Assembly (NCBI RefSeq): GCF_022539505.1
Contig: NC_061508.1
Location: 97,133,276-97,197,275, forward strand
Direction of reading: 5' to 3'
DNA length: 64,000 bases
DNA from: Lolium rigidum
Lineage: Eukaryota; Streptophyta; Magnoliopsida; Poales; Poaceae
Each line of letters begins with the position of its first letter. Positions within the stretch are counted from its first letter, which is position 1. The position numbers and the translations under genes are program-made. This document shows, one piece after another, positions 1 through 11,430 of the stretch. Below the pieces are notes generated by a model. The model worked only from the letters and a program-made list of their open reading frames with translations. It did not search any database and was not told the DNA's origin.

Positions 1-358
1 GAACGTAGCCGGTGATGTTGTACGTCTTGACGGCGGGCGCGGAGGAGGAGCCCTTGAGCGCCACCAGCGCCTGCGCGCCGGCCATGCCCTCGCCGGTCGG
101 GTTCAGCGCCCACGCCACCCACCCGTTGGGCCCCGCGGGTGCCGCCACGAACGCCACCGAGAGGGACGACTTGGCCTCGTCGTACGTCCAGTGCAGCGCC
201 GCGCCCAGCTGCGGCAGGTCCGTGCACGTCGCGTACGTCTTCCCCGCCGGGAACTTCTCCGCCGCGCACGCGCCGGCCGCAGAGGCCAAGCGCGCCGAGG
301 CCGCCGCCAGGACGAGCACCAGCAGCGCGATGTGGCGCGGCGCTGTGAGGGAGGCCAT
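1..358 (-). CDS. DOMON-domain protein (AIR12 / cytochrome b561-DOMON type), 5' part
   Basis: The only convincing host gene. The reading frame opens at ATG 356-358 and runs off the left edge after about 119 codons with no stop. Residues 1-27 look like a secretory signal peptide (hydrophobic run LLVLVLAAA, then small residues). The mature part begins with the Cys-rich AEKFPAGKTYATC pattern, followed by DLPQLGAALHWTYD, SSLSVAFVAA, GPNGWVAWALNPTG and GAQALVAL. These are the conserved blocks of the plant DOMON domain in AIR12-like and CYBDOM proteins. Such proteins bind a b-type haem in the apoplast and take part in ascorbate-linked trans-plasma-membrane electron transfer (family knowledge). Whether a C-terminal cytochrome b561 membrane domain (CYBDOM) or a GPI signal (AIR12) follows lies outside the window. 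G+C is high and third-position biased, as usual for grass genes. A TATA box stands about 100 bp upstream. Confidence 0.88.
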   Translation of the reverse strand, partial: MASLTAPRHIALLVLVLAAASARLASAAGACAAEKFPAGKTYATCTDLPQLGAALHWTYDEAKSSLSVAFVAAPAGPNGWVAWALNPTGEGMAGAQALVALKGSSSAPAVKTYNITGYV

Positions 359-459
359 TTCGCTGGGTTGAGCTCGCTTCTTGGCTCTTCTTGGAGTGGT
401 GGTGGTGCAGTGGAACTAGCGGGCGAGGGGTGAGCACCGGGGAGGGTGAGCGGGTGAGG

Positions 460-467
460 TTTTATAA
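460..467 (-). promoter_or_regulatory. TATA box of the DOMON gene
   Basis: Read on the minus strand this is TTATAAAA, about 100 bp upstream of the ATG at 358. The spacing fits a plant core promoter with a 5' UTR of roughly 70 bases. Confidence 0.65.
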
Positions 468-1086
468 CGGTAGGGGCGGGGTTTGTGGTGTTTCCCGTTG
501 CTAAGTCGGGATTTAGGTGGGTGTAAATTGTAATAACGCTTTTTTCTAGGTCAGTGGAAATGTGTAATGACACGGCGGCGACAAAAAAAAGAATGTTATT
601 TCTGAGTCCTGTGGGTGTTGCGTGTGCTGGCCACAGAGGGATTGTGGGGTTTCAAATTTGAGATAAGAGTTAGCTAGGAGTAGTCATGATCTCGTATCAT
701 ATAGATTAAGGGATTTGCTAGTTTTCCGAGAACTAACTTCGTTAAATTTTACACTATTTGATTTTATCTTGATCCGTGCTAGTCATGAGTTGTAAAATGA
801 GTTGCAACTAAAACTAGATAACATCATCTAACAGAGAATGAAATTAGTTTTCAGTCGACTGAAAAATAGTTACACCCATAGATTAAACTCTTATGAGTTG
901 GTGAGTGTTCTAGCCAGTCTTGTTTGAAGATAGATACGAGTACTATACTTAGACATCAAATCAACCAACATAACGGAAAATGCATAAAATAAAAATTATA
1001 TTATTACAAAGTAGAACATATGTAGAAAATTAATAATATATATTTTAAAATGTATACCTTCTATTATATTAGTTAGATTCACGATC
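468..1086. other. Upstream intergenic sequence
   Basis: No coding potential seen. Beyond about 600 the sequence becomes AT-rich. It probably holds the distal promoter of the DOMON gene. No clear element could be assigned. Confidence 0.4.
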
Positions 1087-1089
1087 TAA

Positions 1090-1435
1090 GAGCATCTCCA
1101 GCCGTTGGAGGCCCCCGGGGCACAATTCGGATTAAAATTTGTCCGGAGTGGACCTATTTTTCGCATGGGGAGCAATAATTTTCCAGCCGTCCCGGGGAAT
1201 TTGCGCGGACCAGAGCGCGGAATCTTCACTGACACGTGGGCCAGAGCGCGGAATTTGCTCCATCCGGAGTCCCCGGTAGCACCCCGAGAAACCGAGGATG
1301 GCCTGGGGAGTCCGGACTGATTTGGGCCTAAATCCGAACGAAAACGAGGAACCGGAGGTGTGACTGGGCGTTTTTCGCCGTCCGGATGAAAAAGGGGTCG
1401 TGGGGGGCTTCTCGGGGAGATGGCTGGGGATGCTC
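1090..1435. mobile_element. PIF/Harbinger-type non-autonomous element, 346 bp
   Basis: Terminal inverted repeats GAGCATCTCCAGCC (left) and GGCTGGGGATGCTC (right) are flanked by a 3 bp TAA duplication at 1087-1089 and 1436-1438, the signature of PIF/Harbinger. Its right 160 bp match the right end of the 2 kb element at 53995-55980. Shared blocks include the AAATCCG-ACGAAAACGAGGAACCGG stretch and GCCGTCCGGATG. It is probably an internally deleted relative of that element. Confidence 0.8.
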
Positions 1436-1439
1436 TAAG

Positions 1440-2243
1440 GATACGTGTTGGGCTTATAGTCCCGAACAGAGGGAGTACTTTATTATTTTCTTAAGATAAA
1501 ATACATCGCTGCCTGCATTTAAAAGAAAAAATCTCACAAGTTCACAAGGTTCATAAGCAAGAGCACTACCGGGGGAAATCAGTTTAAACCTTACAGACTT
1601 GCCCGTATGCACACAAATATCTGATATCACTTGTCAAAAGGAGCATCGTCGATAAAGGTGGAGACTAGGTGTCTTGGTAGACCTTCTGCGGCAACTCCAT
1701 TTATAAATCCATAGTTGCCATATCTTTACTTCTGAATAGTGTCCGCTACATGAATATTAACAAAACATGTGAGGTTCCCTAACTGTACTCCACATGAATT
1801 TATCAAGGGAGCACGTGAAGAAGATATGGTTAGTATCCTCAAATTCGCCATAGAGAGAGCACAATGACTGGTAGAAGGTCCATGCCTTCGGTGAATGTTA
1901 CCATTGAAATGTAACCACTTCTGAACTAGCTGCTAAAGGAACACTTAGCGGTAGATCAATCTACCATAGATCACAAAAGTGTTTCCTCGTCACCTTACAA
2001 ATCTTGTGCTGGAGGGATCGCCCAGGTAATCTGTTCCGGAATCTTAAAGAAGCTCTGAAGCCTCTGAAGCAACAAAAATGGAGAAGAGGGAGGGAAACAT
2101 GTCCTTGAGGGACCCCGACCCCCATCCATCAGTCCATCCTCAGACGTGTGCATGAACTGTTGTGGCCGGACTTGACCTTACTCCCCGGAATACAACTTCC
2201 AGATCCATTTGGCCATGAAGCATGTGTTCATGATCTTGGTCTC
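1440..2243 (-). pseudogene. LINE RT C-terminal region (zf-RVT), first part
   Basis: On the minus strand, with stops and frameshifts, the sequence reads as the end of an L1-type plant LINE. At 2150-2243 it gives ETKIMNTCFMAKWIWKLY, the conserved stretch after the RT domain. Around 1800-1960 it gives CALYGEFEDTNHIFFTC, the zf-RVT cysteine/histidine motif. The frame continues directly from 3844-3965 across the inserted solo LTR. It is an old, non-functional copy. Confidence 0.75.
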
Positions 2244-3843
2244 TGATACGTTGCAAACATATCTATAATTTTTGATGCTCCATGGTTGTTTTACACCAAT
2301 TTCTATATGTTTTGTTTACACTTCGTTGCACTTTTATACATTTTCTAGAACTAACCTATTGACAAGATGCCACAGTGCTAGTTCCCTGTTTTCTATTGTT
2401 TTATATTTCAGAAAAGTAGTACATGAAATATTCTCAGAATTAGACAAAACAAAAGCCGAAGTTCCTATTTTACTGTAACAAAGACAGAGTCCGAGGAGAG
2501 ACGAAGATGTGCCAGGAGGCGGCCACACCTGCCCTAGGCGCGGGCCACCCCCTAGCCGCGCCTAGGAGTGGTGTGGGCCCCTCGGACACTCACCGACCTC
2601 GCCCTTCCGCCTATTTATTCACATGTTCGGGAAAAACCTAAATACCCAAGCCTCCATCCACAAAAAGTTCCGTCGCGGCCGCCATCGCTGACCCTAGCTC
2701 GGGACGTTTCTGAAGGTCTTCCCGGCACCCTGCCGGAGAGGGAGATCATCACTGGAGGCCTATACATCGGCATGCCCGTCTCCGAAGTGATGCATGAGTA
2801 GTTCATCTATGGACTACGGGTTCATAAAAATAGCTAGATGGTTGTCTTCTCCAATTTATGCTTCTAGATCTTGTGAGCCGCCTATCATGATCAAGATCAT
2901 CTTTATGTAATGCTACATGTTGTGTTTGTTGGGATCCGATGAATATTGAATACTATGGTCGAGATTGATTATATACTTGTCATATGTTATTTGTGATCTT
3001 GCATGCTCTCCGTTGCTAGTAGATACTTTGGCCAAGTATGTGCTTGTGACTCCAAGAGGGAGTATTTATGTTCGATAGTGGATTCATCCCTCTAGTAATC
3101 TTAAAGAGTGACAATAACTTCTAAGATTTTAGATGTGTTATTACTACTAGGGAGAAAACAACAATGCTTTGTCTAAGAATAATTCTATTGTTTACTTTAC
3201 ATACTTTGCTTAATGCGATAATCTATTGCTTGCAACTTAATACTGAAAGGGGTGCGGACGCTAATCGGAAGGTGGATTATTAGTCATAGACGCAGTTGGA
3301 TTACGGTCTATGTATTATGTTGTAATGCCCAAATGAATCTCATAGTAATCAACTTGTCATATATGGTCTTTATTCTGTCAATTGTCCAGCTGTAATTTGT
3401 TCACCTAGCATGTTATTTATCTTTATGGAGAGACACCTCTAGTGAAATGTGGACCCCGGTCCTTTCTTTTACACTGATAAAATCATCTACTGCAAACACA
3501 TGTTCTGTTTACTTACTACAAATATTGTTCTCTTTAATTCCACTGCAAACAATCATCTATTTCCACACTATAAAGTTAATCATTTGTTTTCAGTAAAACC
3601 GGTGAGATTGACAACCTCACTGTAAGTTGGGGCAAAGTATTTTGGTTGTGTTGTGTGCAGGTTTCACGTTGTTGCTGACGTCGGTAGTGTGTCCTACCAA
3701 AAGTCAGCTAGCAACACATTCAGAAGTGATTTGTTTCTCCTACTGGTCGATTAAACCTTGGTTTCTTACTGAGGGAAAACTTACTACTGTGCTCATCATA
3801 CCTTCCTCTTGGGGTTCCCCAATGGTGTGCTATGCACTCATCA
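2244..3843 (+). mobile_element. Solo LTR, Sabrina-like Gypsy (1.6 kb)
   Basis: It starts TGATACGTTGCAAAC and ends CTCATCA. It can be followed along its length against the two LTRs at 28703-30296 and 33759-35350, but is clearly more diverged. A perfect 5 bp duplication GTCTC flanks it (2239-2243 and 3844-3848). One LTR with no internal region and an intact TSD indicates LTR-LTR recombination. It sits inside a LINE reading frame. Confidence 0.88.
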
Positions 3844-3965
3844 GTCTCCATGATGCCTAATCCACCCATGGTGTTCAACATGCACATGCCGTCCCACCGT
3901 ACCCAATGGTACTTGCGTCTTGGGTAATTTACCTCCCAATGGTACAATACATCTCTTTTTAGAGT
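3844..3965 (-). pseudogene. LINE RT region, second part
   Basis: The minus strand reads RRKYHWVRWDGMC then MGGLGIMET, a hallmark block of plant L1 LINE polyproteins just downstream of the RT domain. The final codons coincide with the GTCTC target duplication and the frame resumes at 2243. The two halves were one LINE before the solo LTR's parent inserted. Confidence 0.75.
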
Positions 3966-4417
3966 GTCATTTTTTTTTCATTTTACCCAATTTATGCAGG
4001 CTAATGCAAAAATAATAATTTTGTCACATCCCAAAACATACCACAATCACAACACATGGTGAGATCACCAAAAGATATCCACACTTTATGTGATAAGAGA
4101 CTCAAATTCCAAATTCCATGTGGGCAACTTCAGTATTCGTAATTTTCATGGAATTATTTGTATCGTTCTAATTTATCGGATGGCTGAGGGGGTGTTTTCA
4201 TTGAATTCTTTGGGCATCTCTTGCTCGTCTCAGCCAGCGAAGTTTCTCTTCCTCCATAGTCTTCCCTTCCACCTCTTGAGAGGCCGGAAAGGCTTAAGCC
4301 ACAAGACTATTATCCCTAATCATGATATTTTGCAAAAGTGCATATGACGAATCTTGCAAACAAATATAGATATGTTTTATTTATCTACTCAAAGAAAGGT
4401 AGTCGGCTTTTATCCTT
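3966..4417. other. Unassigned sequence between LINE debris and BARE-like element
   Basis: No protein similarity or terminal repeat could be recognised. It may be the diverged upstream part of the LINE. Confidence 0.3.
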
Positions 4418-4422
4418 TATAC

Positions 4423-6208
4423 TGTAGGATAACGTTGCATAGAAAACAAAAATTTTCCTACCGCGAACACGCAATCCAAGCCAAGATGCAATCTAGAAGA
4501 CGGTAGCAACGAGGGGGTATCGAGTCTCACCCTTGAAGAGATTCCAAAGCCTACAAGATGAGGCTCTTGTTGCTGCGGTAGACGTTCACTTGCCGCTTGC
4601 AAAAGCGCGTAGAAGATCTTGATCACGATCGGTTCCGGCGCCACGAACGGGCGGCACCTCCGTACTCGGTCACACGTTCGGTTGTTGATGAAGATGACGT
4701 CCACCTCCCGTTCCGGCGGGCAGCGGAAGTAGTAGCTCCTCTTGAATCCGACGAGCACGACGGCGTGGTGTCGGTGGCGGTGGAGAACTCCGGCGGAGCT
4801 TCGCTAAAGCACGCGGGAGCTATGGAGGAGGGGGGGCGGCTAGGGTTTGGGAGGGGGTGGCCGGCCACTCAAGGGGGGCGGCCAGGTTGTGGTCTTGGGG
4901 TGGCCGGCCCCCTCCCTTGGCCCCTCATTATATAGGTGGATCCCCAAGAGTTGGTCTCCAAGTATTCGAATAAGACCCGAACCAAAACCTTCCAAAAGGA
5001 GGGGAAACCTAGCCAAGCTAGGACTCCCACCAAAGGTGGGAGTTCCACCTCCCATATGGGGGGGTGGCCGGCCCCCTAAGGGGGAGTCCACTTGGGACTC
5101 CTCCCCCACTAGGGTTGGCCGGCCATGGAGGTGGAGTCCCATGTGGACTCCACCTTCCTTGGTGGTTTCTTCCGGACTTTTCTAGAACCTTCTAGAACCT
5201 TCCATAGAACCTTCCGCGACATTTTAATTCACATAAAATGACATCCTATATATGAATCTTATTCTCCGGACCATTCCGGAACTCCTCGTGATGTTCGGGA
5301 TCTCATCCGGGACTCCGAACAAATATTCGAACTCCATTCCATATTCAAGTACTACCATTTCAACATCCAACTTTAAGTGTGTCACCCTACGGTTCGTGAA
5401 CTATGCGGACATGGTTGAGTACCCACTCCGACCAATAACCAATAGCGGGATCTGGAGATCCATAATGGCTCCCACATATTCAACGATGACTTTAGTGATC
5501 GAATGAACCATTCACATACAATACCAATTCCCTTTGTCTCGCGATATTTTACTTGTCCGAGGGTTTGATCTTCGGTATCACTCTATACCTTGTTCAACCT
5601 CGTCTCTCGACAAGTACTCTTTACTCGTACCGTGGTATGTGGTCTCTTATGAACTTATTCATATGCTTGCAAGACATTAGACGACATTCCACCGAGAGGG
5701 CCCGGAGTATATCTATCCAGTCATCGGGATGGACAAATCCCATTGTTTATCCATATGCCACAACTCATACTTTCCGGATACTTAATCCCACCTTTATAGC
5801 CACCCATTTACGCGGTGGTGTTTGATGTAATCAAAGTACCTTTCCGGTATAAGTGATTTATATGATCTCATGGTCATAAGGACTAGGTAACTATGTATCG
5901 AAAGCTTATAGCAAATAACTTAATGACGAGATCTTATGCTACGCTTAATTGGGTGTGTCCATTACATCATTCATACAATGATATAACCTTGTTATTAATA
6001 ACATCCAATGTTCATGATTATGAAACTAATCATCCATTAATCAACAAGCTAGTTAAGAGGCATACTAGGGACTCTTTGTTGTTTACATATCACACATGTA
6101 TCAATGTTTCGGTTAATACAATTATAGCATGGTATATAAACATTTATCATAAACATAAAGATATATAATAACCACTTTTATTATTGCCACTTGGGCATAT
6201 CTCCAACA
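4423..6208 (-). repeat. 3' LTR of BARE-like element
   Basis: 1786 bp, nearly identical to the 1777 bp copy at 11431-13207. The adjoining internal sequence, read on the minus strand, ends GTGCAAGTGGGAGAC, the purine-rich tract before a 3' LTR. Confidence 0.92.
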
Positions 6209-6241
6209 GTCTCCCACTTGCACTAGAGTCAATAATCTAGA

Positions 6242-7024
6242 TTACATTGTAAGGAACCTAACACCCATGGCATTACGGTGTTGGTCATGCTTTGCCCTAG
6301 GGAGAGCTTTAGTCAACGGATCTGCTACATTCGGATCGGTGTGTACTTTGCAAATCTTTACTTCTCCATCTTCGATGTACTCGCGAATCGAGTGGTAACG
6401 CAGCTTGATATGCTTCAGCCTCTTGTGTGACCTTGGTTCTTGTGCATTGGCGATGGCACCCATGTTGTCACGGTATATGACTAGTGGGTCCAATGCACTA
6501 GGAACCACACCGAGCTCTACAATGAACCTCTTCATCCATACCGCTTCGATGAAGCCTCCGAAGCCGCTATGTACTCCGATTCCGTTGAAGACTTCGCCAC
6601 CGTGCACTTGCTTCGAGCTTGCCCGGCTTACTGCGGCATCATTCAATATAAACACGTACCCGGACCGTGACTTAGAGTCATCGGGATCGGTGTTCCAACT
6701 TGCATCGGTGTAACTTGTTACAACGAGCTCTTGGTCACCTCCATAACAAAGAAACATATCCTTAGTTCTTTTCAAGTATTTCAGGATATTCTTGACCGCT
6801 GTCCAGTGCTCCATTCCTGGATCACTTTGATATCTGCTAGTCAAACTAACAACATGTGCTATATCCGGTCTTGTACATAGCATGGCATACATAATAGAGC
6901 CTACTGCCGAAGCATAGGGGATCTGACTCATCCTTTCTCTTTCTTCTGCCGTAGCCGGTCCTTGAGTCTTACTCAAGACCTTGCTCAGTAACATAGGTAA
7001 AAACCCTTTCTTACTTTCGTCCAT
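6242..7024 (-). pseudogene. Copia RNase H region
   Basis: About 260 codons open on the minus strand. It starts with the RT-RNase H connection (SAVGSIMYAMLCTRPD, QSDPGMEHWTAVKNIL). The RNase H domain follows, with YTDASW (first catalytic Asp), SGYVF, RDNMGAIANAQEP (catalytic Asp) and HIKLRYHSIREYI. The C-terminal tail KVHTDPNVADPLTKAL is diagnostic of plant copia elements of the BARE group. In the family this domain removes the RNA template from RNA:DNA hybrids inside the virus-like particle. The motif AVSRASSKQ departs from the usual AVSWKSSKQ form. This fragment is open, but upstream frameshifts separate it from RT. Confidence 0.9.
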
Positions 7025-7688
7025 TCTAAACTTCTTTAGAATCTTGTCCGAGTATGTACTGCTGTGATAGCCCTATTAGGCGTCTTGATCTATCTCTATA
7101 AATCTTGATGCCTAATATATACGATGCTTCACCAAGGTCTTTCATTGAAAAAGCTGTTATTCAAATAACCTTTTACCTTTGCTTAATAGTTCTATATCAT
7201 TCCCAATCAATAATATGTCATCTACATATAATATCGGGAATGCTACGGAGCTCCCACTCACTTTCTTGTAAATACGGGCCTCTCCATGACACTTGTATAA
7301 ACCCGAAGTCTTTGATCACCTTATCAAAGCGTCGGTTCCAACTTCTTGATGCTTGCTTCGGTCCATAGATTGAACGCTGAAGTTTGCATACTTTGTCGGC
7401 ATTTTTAGGATCGACAAAACCTTTGGGTTGTACCATATACAACTCTTCCTCAATGTCTCCATTAAGGAACGCCGTTTTGACATCCATACGCCAAATCTCA
7501 TAATCGAAAAATGCAGCTATTGCTAACAAAATCCTCACAGATTTTAGCTTCGCTACGGGTGAGAAAGTCTCATCGTAGTCAACTCCTTGAATTTGTCGGA
7601 AACCCTTTGCGACAAGTCGAGCTTTATAGACGGTAATATTACCATCGGCATCTTGTTTTTCTCTTGAAGATCCATTTATTCTCGACAA
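7025..7688 (-). pseudogene. Copia reverse transcriptase domain
   Basis: The minus strand from about 7688 reads KARLVAKGFRQIQGVDY, ETFSPVAKLKSVRILL and MDVKTAFLNGDIEEELYM (catalytic Asp of palm motif A), then SIYGPKQASRSWN. The open frame is lost near 7280. The catalytic YVDD motif is still intact in another frame at 7217-7228, followed by ILLIGN. At least one frameshift therefore lies between motif A and YVDD. In the family this domain copies genomic RNA from the tRNA-primed PBS. Confidence 0.88.
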
Positions 7689-8264
7689 CCTTTCGGCTAT
7701 CGGGTAAGTCTACCAAAGTCCATACTTTGTTATCATACATGGATCCCATTTCGGATTTCATGGCTTCTTGCCATTTGTTGGAATACTGGGCTCATCATCG
7801 CTTCTTCATACGTCGCGGGGTCCTCATCATTGTTATCCACAATCATGACATTTAGACAAGGATCATACCAATCGGGAGTGGCACGTTCCCTTGTCGATCT
7901 GCGAGGTTCGATAGTTTCCTCGTTCGAAGTTTCATGATCATTATCATTAGCTTCCTCTGTTGCCGGTGTAGGCGGTACGAGTACAACTTCCGATGCTTGC
8001 GCTACTACGATCAACGAGTATAGATTCATAAATCTCATCGAGTTCTACTTTTCTTCCAGTCACTTCTTTAGTGAGAAATTCTTTCTCAAGAAAGGTTCCG
8101 TTCTTAGCAACAAAGATTTTGCCTTCGGATCTGTGATAGAAAGTGTACCCTATAGTTTCCTTAGGGTATCCTATGAAGATGCATTTCTCCGCTTTGGGTT
8201 CTAGCTTGTCCGGTTGTAAATTTTTTACATAGGCTTCGCAACCCCAAACTTTAAGGAACGACAC
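7689..8264 (-). pseudogene. Copia integrase C-terminal / RT linker region
   Basis: Two overlapping minus-strand frames carry the conserved linker. 7947-8264 reads KVWGCEAYVKNLQPDKL, CIFIGYPKETIGY and GTFLEKEFL. 7733-8038 reads PRRSTRERATPDWY, then DPATYEEAM. The pair needs a frameshift near 8000 to join. The same linker, far more decayed, is recognisable in the second BARE-like copy at 59837-60091. Confidence 0.82.
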
Positions 8265-8942
8265 TTAGGTTTCTTATTAAACCATAATTCATACGGTGTC
8301 GTTTCTACGGATTTTGATGGTGCTCTATTTAAAGTGAATGCGGTTGTCTCTAATGCATAACTCCAAAATGATAACGGCAAATCAGTAAGAGACATCATAG
8401 AACGAACCATATCTAAGAGAGTTCGATTACGACGTTCGGACACACCGTTTCGTTGTGGTGTTCCCGGCGGTGTCAATTGTGAAAGTATTCCGCATTTCTT
8501 TAAATGCATGCCAAACTCATAACTCAGATATTCACCTCCACGATCAGATCGTAGAAATTTAATCTTCTTGTTTCGTTGATTTTCTACTTCACTTTGGAAT
8601 TCGTTAAACTTCTCAAAAGTTTTGGATTTATGTTTCATGAAATAGATATACCCATATCTACTCAGATCATCTGTGAAGGTTAGAACATAACGATAACCAC
8701 CGCGCGATGCTACACTCATTGGTCCGCATACATCGGTATGTATGATTTCCAATAAGTCGGTAGCTCGCTCCATCATACCGAGAAAATGGAGTCTTAGTCA
8801 TTTTTCCCATTAGACATGCTTCGCATCTATCAAGTGACTCAAAGTCAAGTGATTCAAGTAATCCATCGGTATGAAGTTTCTTCATGCGCTTCACTCCAAT
8901 ATGACCAAGACGACGATTGCCACATATAAGTAGAATTATCAT
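8225..8942 (-). pseudogene. Copia integrase: GAG-pre-integrase and catalytic core
   Basis: 8667-8942 carries the zinc-binding pre-integrase segment (LGHIGVKRMKKLH, RCEACLMGKMTKTPF). After a frameshift, 8225-8776 carries the core. HTDVCGPM holds the first Asp, FLRSDRGGEYLS the second, and GVSERRNRTLLDMVR the Glu of the DDE triad. All three catalytic residues are present. In the family it joins cDNA to the chromosome and makes the 5 bp target duplication seen here. Confidence 0.9.
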
Positions 8943-9372
8943 TCAATTTAATTCGCTTAGCATCAATGTTATGTATATGCGTATCACTACTATCGAGATC
9001 TAACAGAAATAAGCCATTCTTTTCGGGTGCTCGACCATAAAAGATATTATTCATAAAAATAGAACAACCATTATTCTCGGACTTGAATGAATAACCGTCT
9101 TGCATTAAACAAGATCCAGATATAATGTTCATGCTCAACGCGGGTACAAAATAACAATTATTTAGGCTTAAAACTAATCCCGAAGGTAGATGTATAGGAA
9201 GTGTGCCGACAGCGATCACATCGACTTTGGATCCATTTCCAATGTGCATCGTCACTTCATCTTTCAGTAGTCTTCGTTTATTCTTTAGTTCCTGTTTCGA
9301 GTTACAAATATGAGCAACCGAACCAGTATCAAATACCCGAGTACTAGAACGAGAACCGAGTGAGATAAACAT
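8854..9372 (-). pseudogene. Copia aspartic protease domain
   Basis: The minus strand reads VFDTGSVAHICNSKQEL, giving the protease active site DTG, then MHIGNGSKVDVIAVGT, NNCYFVPALSMNIIS and GLFLLDL. This is the segment between gag and integrase in BARE-group elements. The active site is intact. The frame breaks at the junction with the pre-integrase segment. Confidence 0.88.
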
Positions 9373-10231
9373 CTATAACATGTATATCGGATATACCTTC
9401 TTTCTTCTTCTTGACAAGGCCGCTCTTCGGATCCGCCAAATACTTGGAGCAATTACGCTTCCGGTGTCCCTTCTCCTTGCGGTAATAGCACTCAGCATCG
9501 GGCTTAGGGCCGTTCTTAGGTTTCATAGGAGGCGTGGCAGCTTTCTTGCCACCCTTCTTGAATTTTCCCTTAGACTTGCCCTGTTTCTTGAAGCTGGTGG
9601 TCTTGTTGACCATCAACACTTGGTGCTCTTTCTTGATCTCAATCTCGGCAGCTTTTAGCATGCCAAAGAGTTCGGGTAACTCCTTGTTCATGTTCTGGAT
9701 ATTGTAGTTCATCACAAAGTTCTTGTAACTTGGTGGCGGTGATTGAAGGACACGATTAATCCCCGGTCTGTTAGGAATCACTATTCCCAAGTCACCGAGT
9801 TTCTTCGCATGCCCGGTCATGGCGAGCATGTGCTCACTAATGGAGCTGCCTTCTTCCATCATACAGCTGAAGAAATGTTTCGATGCTTCATAGCATTCCA
9901 CGGCCGCATGAGTCTCAAAAATAGCTTTCAGCTCATTCATCAACTCATGAGGATCGTGGTGCTCAAAACGTTTTTGAAGATCGGATTCCGGACGCACGGG
10001 ATGGCACACTCGAACTTGAGAGTACCGAGTTTTCCAAGTCTCGTAAACAACTTTTACTTCATCGGTTTCGGTTTCGCGGGAGGGTCACCTAGCGGTGCAT
10101 CAAGCACATATTGCAGATTTCCGCCGGAGAGGAAGATCCTCACATGACGGAACCGGTCGGTGAAGTTGCTACCGTTGCTCTTAAGCTTTTCTTTCTCTAG
10201 GAAGCTGGTTAAAATTGATTGGGGACGCCAT
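9344..10231 (-). pseudogene. Copia gag (UBN2 type) with zinc knuckle
   Basis: The likely start is ATG at 10229-10231 (MASPINFNQL, then RFRHVRIFLSGGNLQYVL). A frameshift near 10050 separates it from the open part beginning at 10009. That part has the UBN2 capsid blocks LQKRFEHHDPHELMNELK, VECYEASKHFFSCMMEE and NRVLQSPPPSYKNFVMNY, and a lysine-rich linker. The zinc knuckle reads CYYRKEKGHRKRNC: the second cysteine of CX2CX4HX4C is Arg, so zinc binding should be lost. Gag forms the virus-like particle in this family. Confidence 0.88.
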
Positions 10232-11411
10232 CTCTACAACATATATTTGCAATAGTTTAGACTAAGTTTATGACAAATTGAGTTCAAATTTTAATTCAAC
10301 ATAATTAAAAATCTAGGTGAACTCCCACTCAAAACAATATCCCTCACATTGTCTTAGTGATCACACGAACCAAATCCACCACACCAAAGTCCGATCATCA
10401 CGAGACAAGGTGTAATTTCAATGGCGAACACTCAAAGTGTTCATCATATCAATCATATGATTCATGCTCTACCTTTCGGTATCACGTGTTCCGAGACCAT
10501 GTCTGTACATGCTAGGCTCGTCAAGGCCACCTTAGTATCCGCATGTGCAAAAACTGGCTTGCACCCGTTGTATGCACTTGTTGATTCTATCACACCCGAT
10601 CATCACGAGATGCTTCGAAACGACAAGCCTTGGCAACGGTGCTACTAAGGATGAACACGTTATTATCTTGAGATTTTAGTGAGGGATCATCTTATAATGC
10701 TACCGTCGCGATCTAAGCAAAATAAGATGCATAAAAGGATTAACATCACATGCAGTTCATATGTGATATGATATGACCCTTTTGTCTTTGCGCCTTTGAT
10801 CTTCATCTCCAAAGCACGGACATGATCTCCATCATCTTCGGGCATGATCTCCATCATCGTCGGCGTAGCGTCAAGGTCAATGGCGTCGTCTTCATGATTG
10901 TCCTCCATGTAGCAACTATTACAACTACCTTGAAATACTACTTAACATGAAATTTAAAGACAACCATAAGGCTCCTGCCGGTTGCCACAATACAATAATG
11001 ATCATCTCAAACATATTCATCATCACATTATGGCCATATCACATCACCAAACCCTGCAAAAACAAGTTAGACGCTCTCTAATTTGGTTTGCATATTTTAC
11101 GTGGTTTAGGGTTTTCGATATAGATCTAATCTACCTACGAACATGAACCACAACGTTGATACTAATGTTGTCAATAGAAGAGTAAATTGAATCTTTACTA
11201 TAGTAGGAGAGACAGACACCCGCAAAGTCTCTTATGCAATACAAGTTGCATGTCGAACGAGGAACAAGTCTCATGAACGCGGTCATGTAAAGTTAGTCCG
11301 AGCCGCTTCATCCCACTATGCCATAAAGATGCAAAGTACTCAACTAAAGATAACAAGAGCATCAACGCCCACAAAACCATTGTGTTCTACTCGTGCAACC
11401 ATCTATGCATA
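10232..11411 (-). other. 5' leader of BARE-like element
   Basis: Untranslated leader between PBS and gag, about 1.2 kb as expected for BARE-group elements. Short open stretches here carry no recognised domain. Confidence 0.6.
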
Positions 11412-11428
11412 GACACGGCTCGATACCA
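11412..11428 (-). other. Primer binding site (initiator tRNA-Met type)
   Basis: Two bases inside the 5' LTR the minus strand reads TGGTATCGAGCCGTGTC. It matches the initiator tRNA-Met PBS TGGTATCAGAGC with one base missing. Confidence 0.8.
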
Positions 11429-11430
11429 CT

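Noticed and set aside
12..371. Plus-strand open frame opposite the DOMON gene
   Set aside because: It is the G+C-rich antisense shadow of the gene at 1-358 and has no domain of its own.
4840..5185. Open frames in the copia LTR (repeated at 11847-12197)
   Set aside because: They lie in LTR sequence, change length between LTR copies and match no protein.
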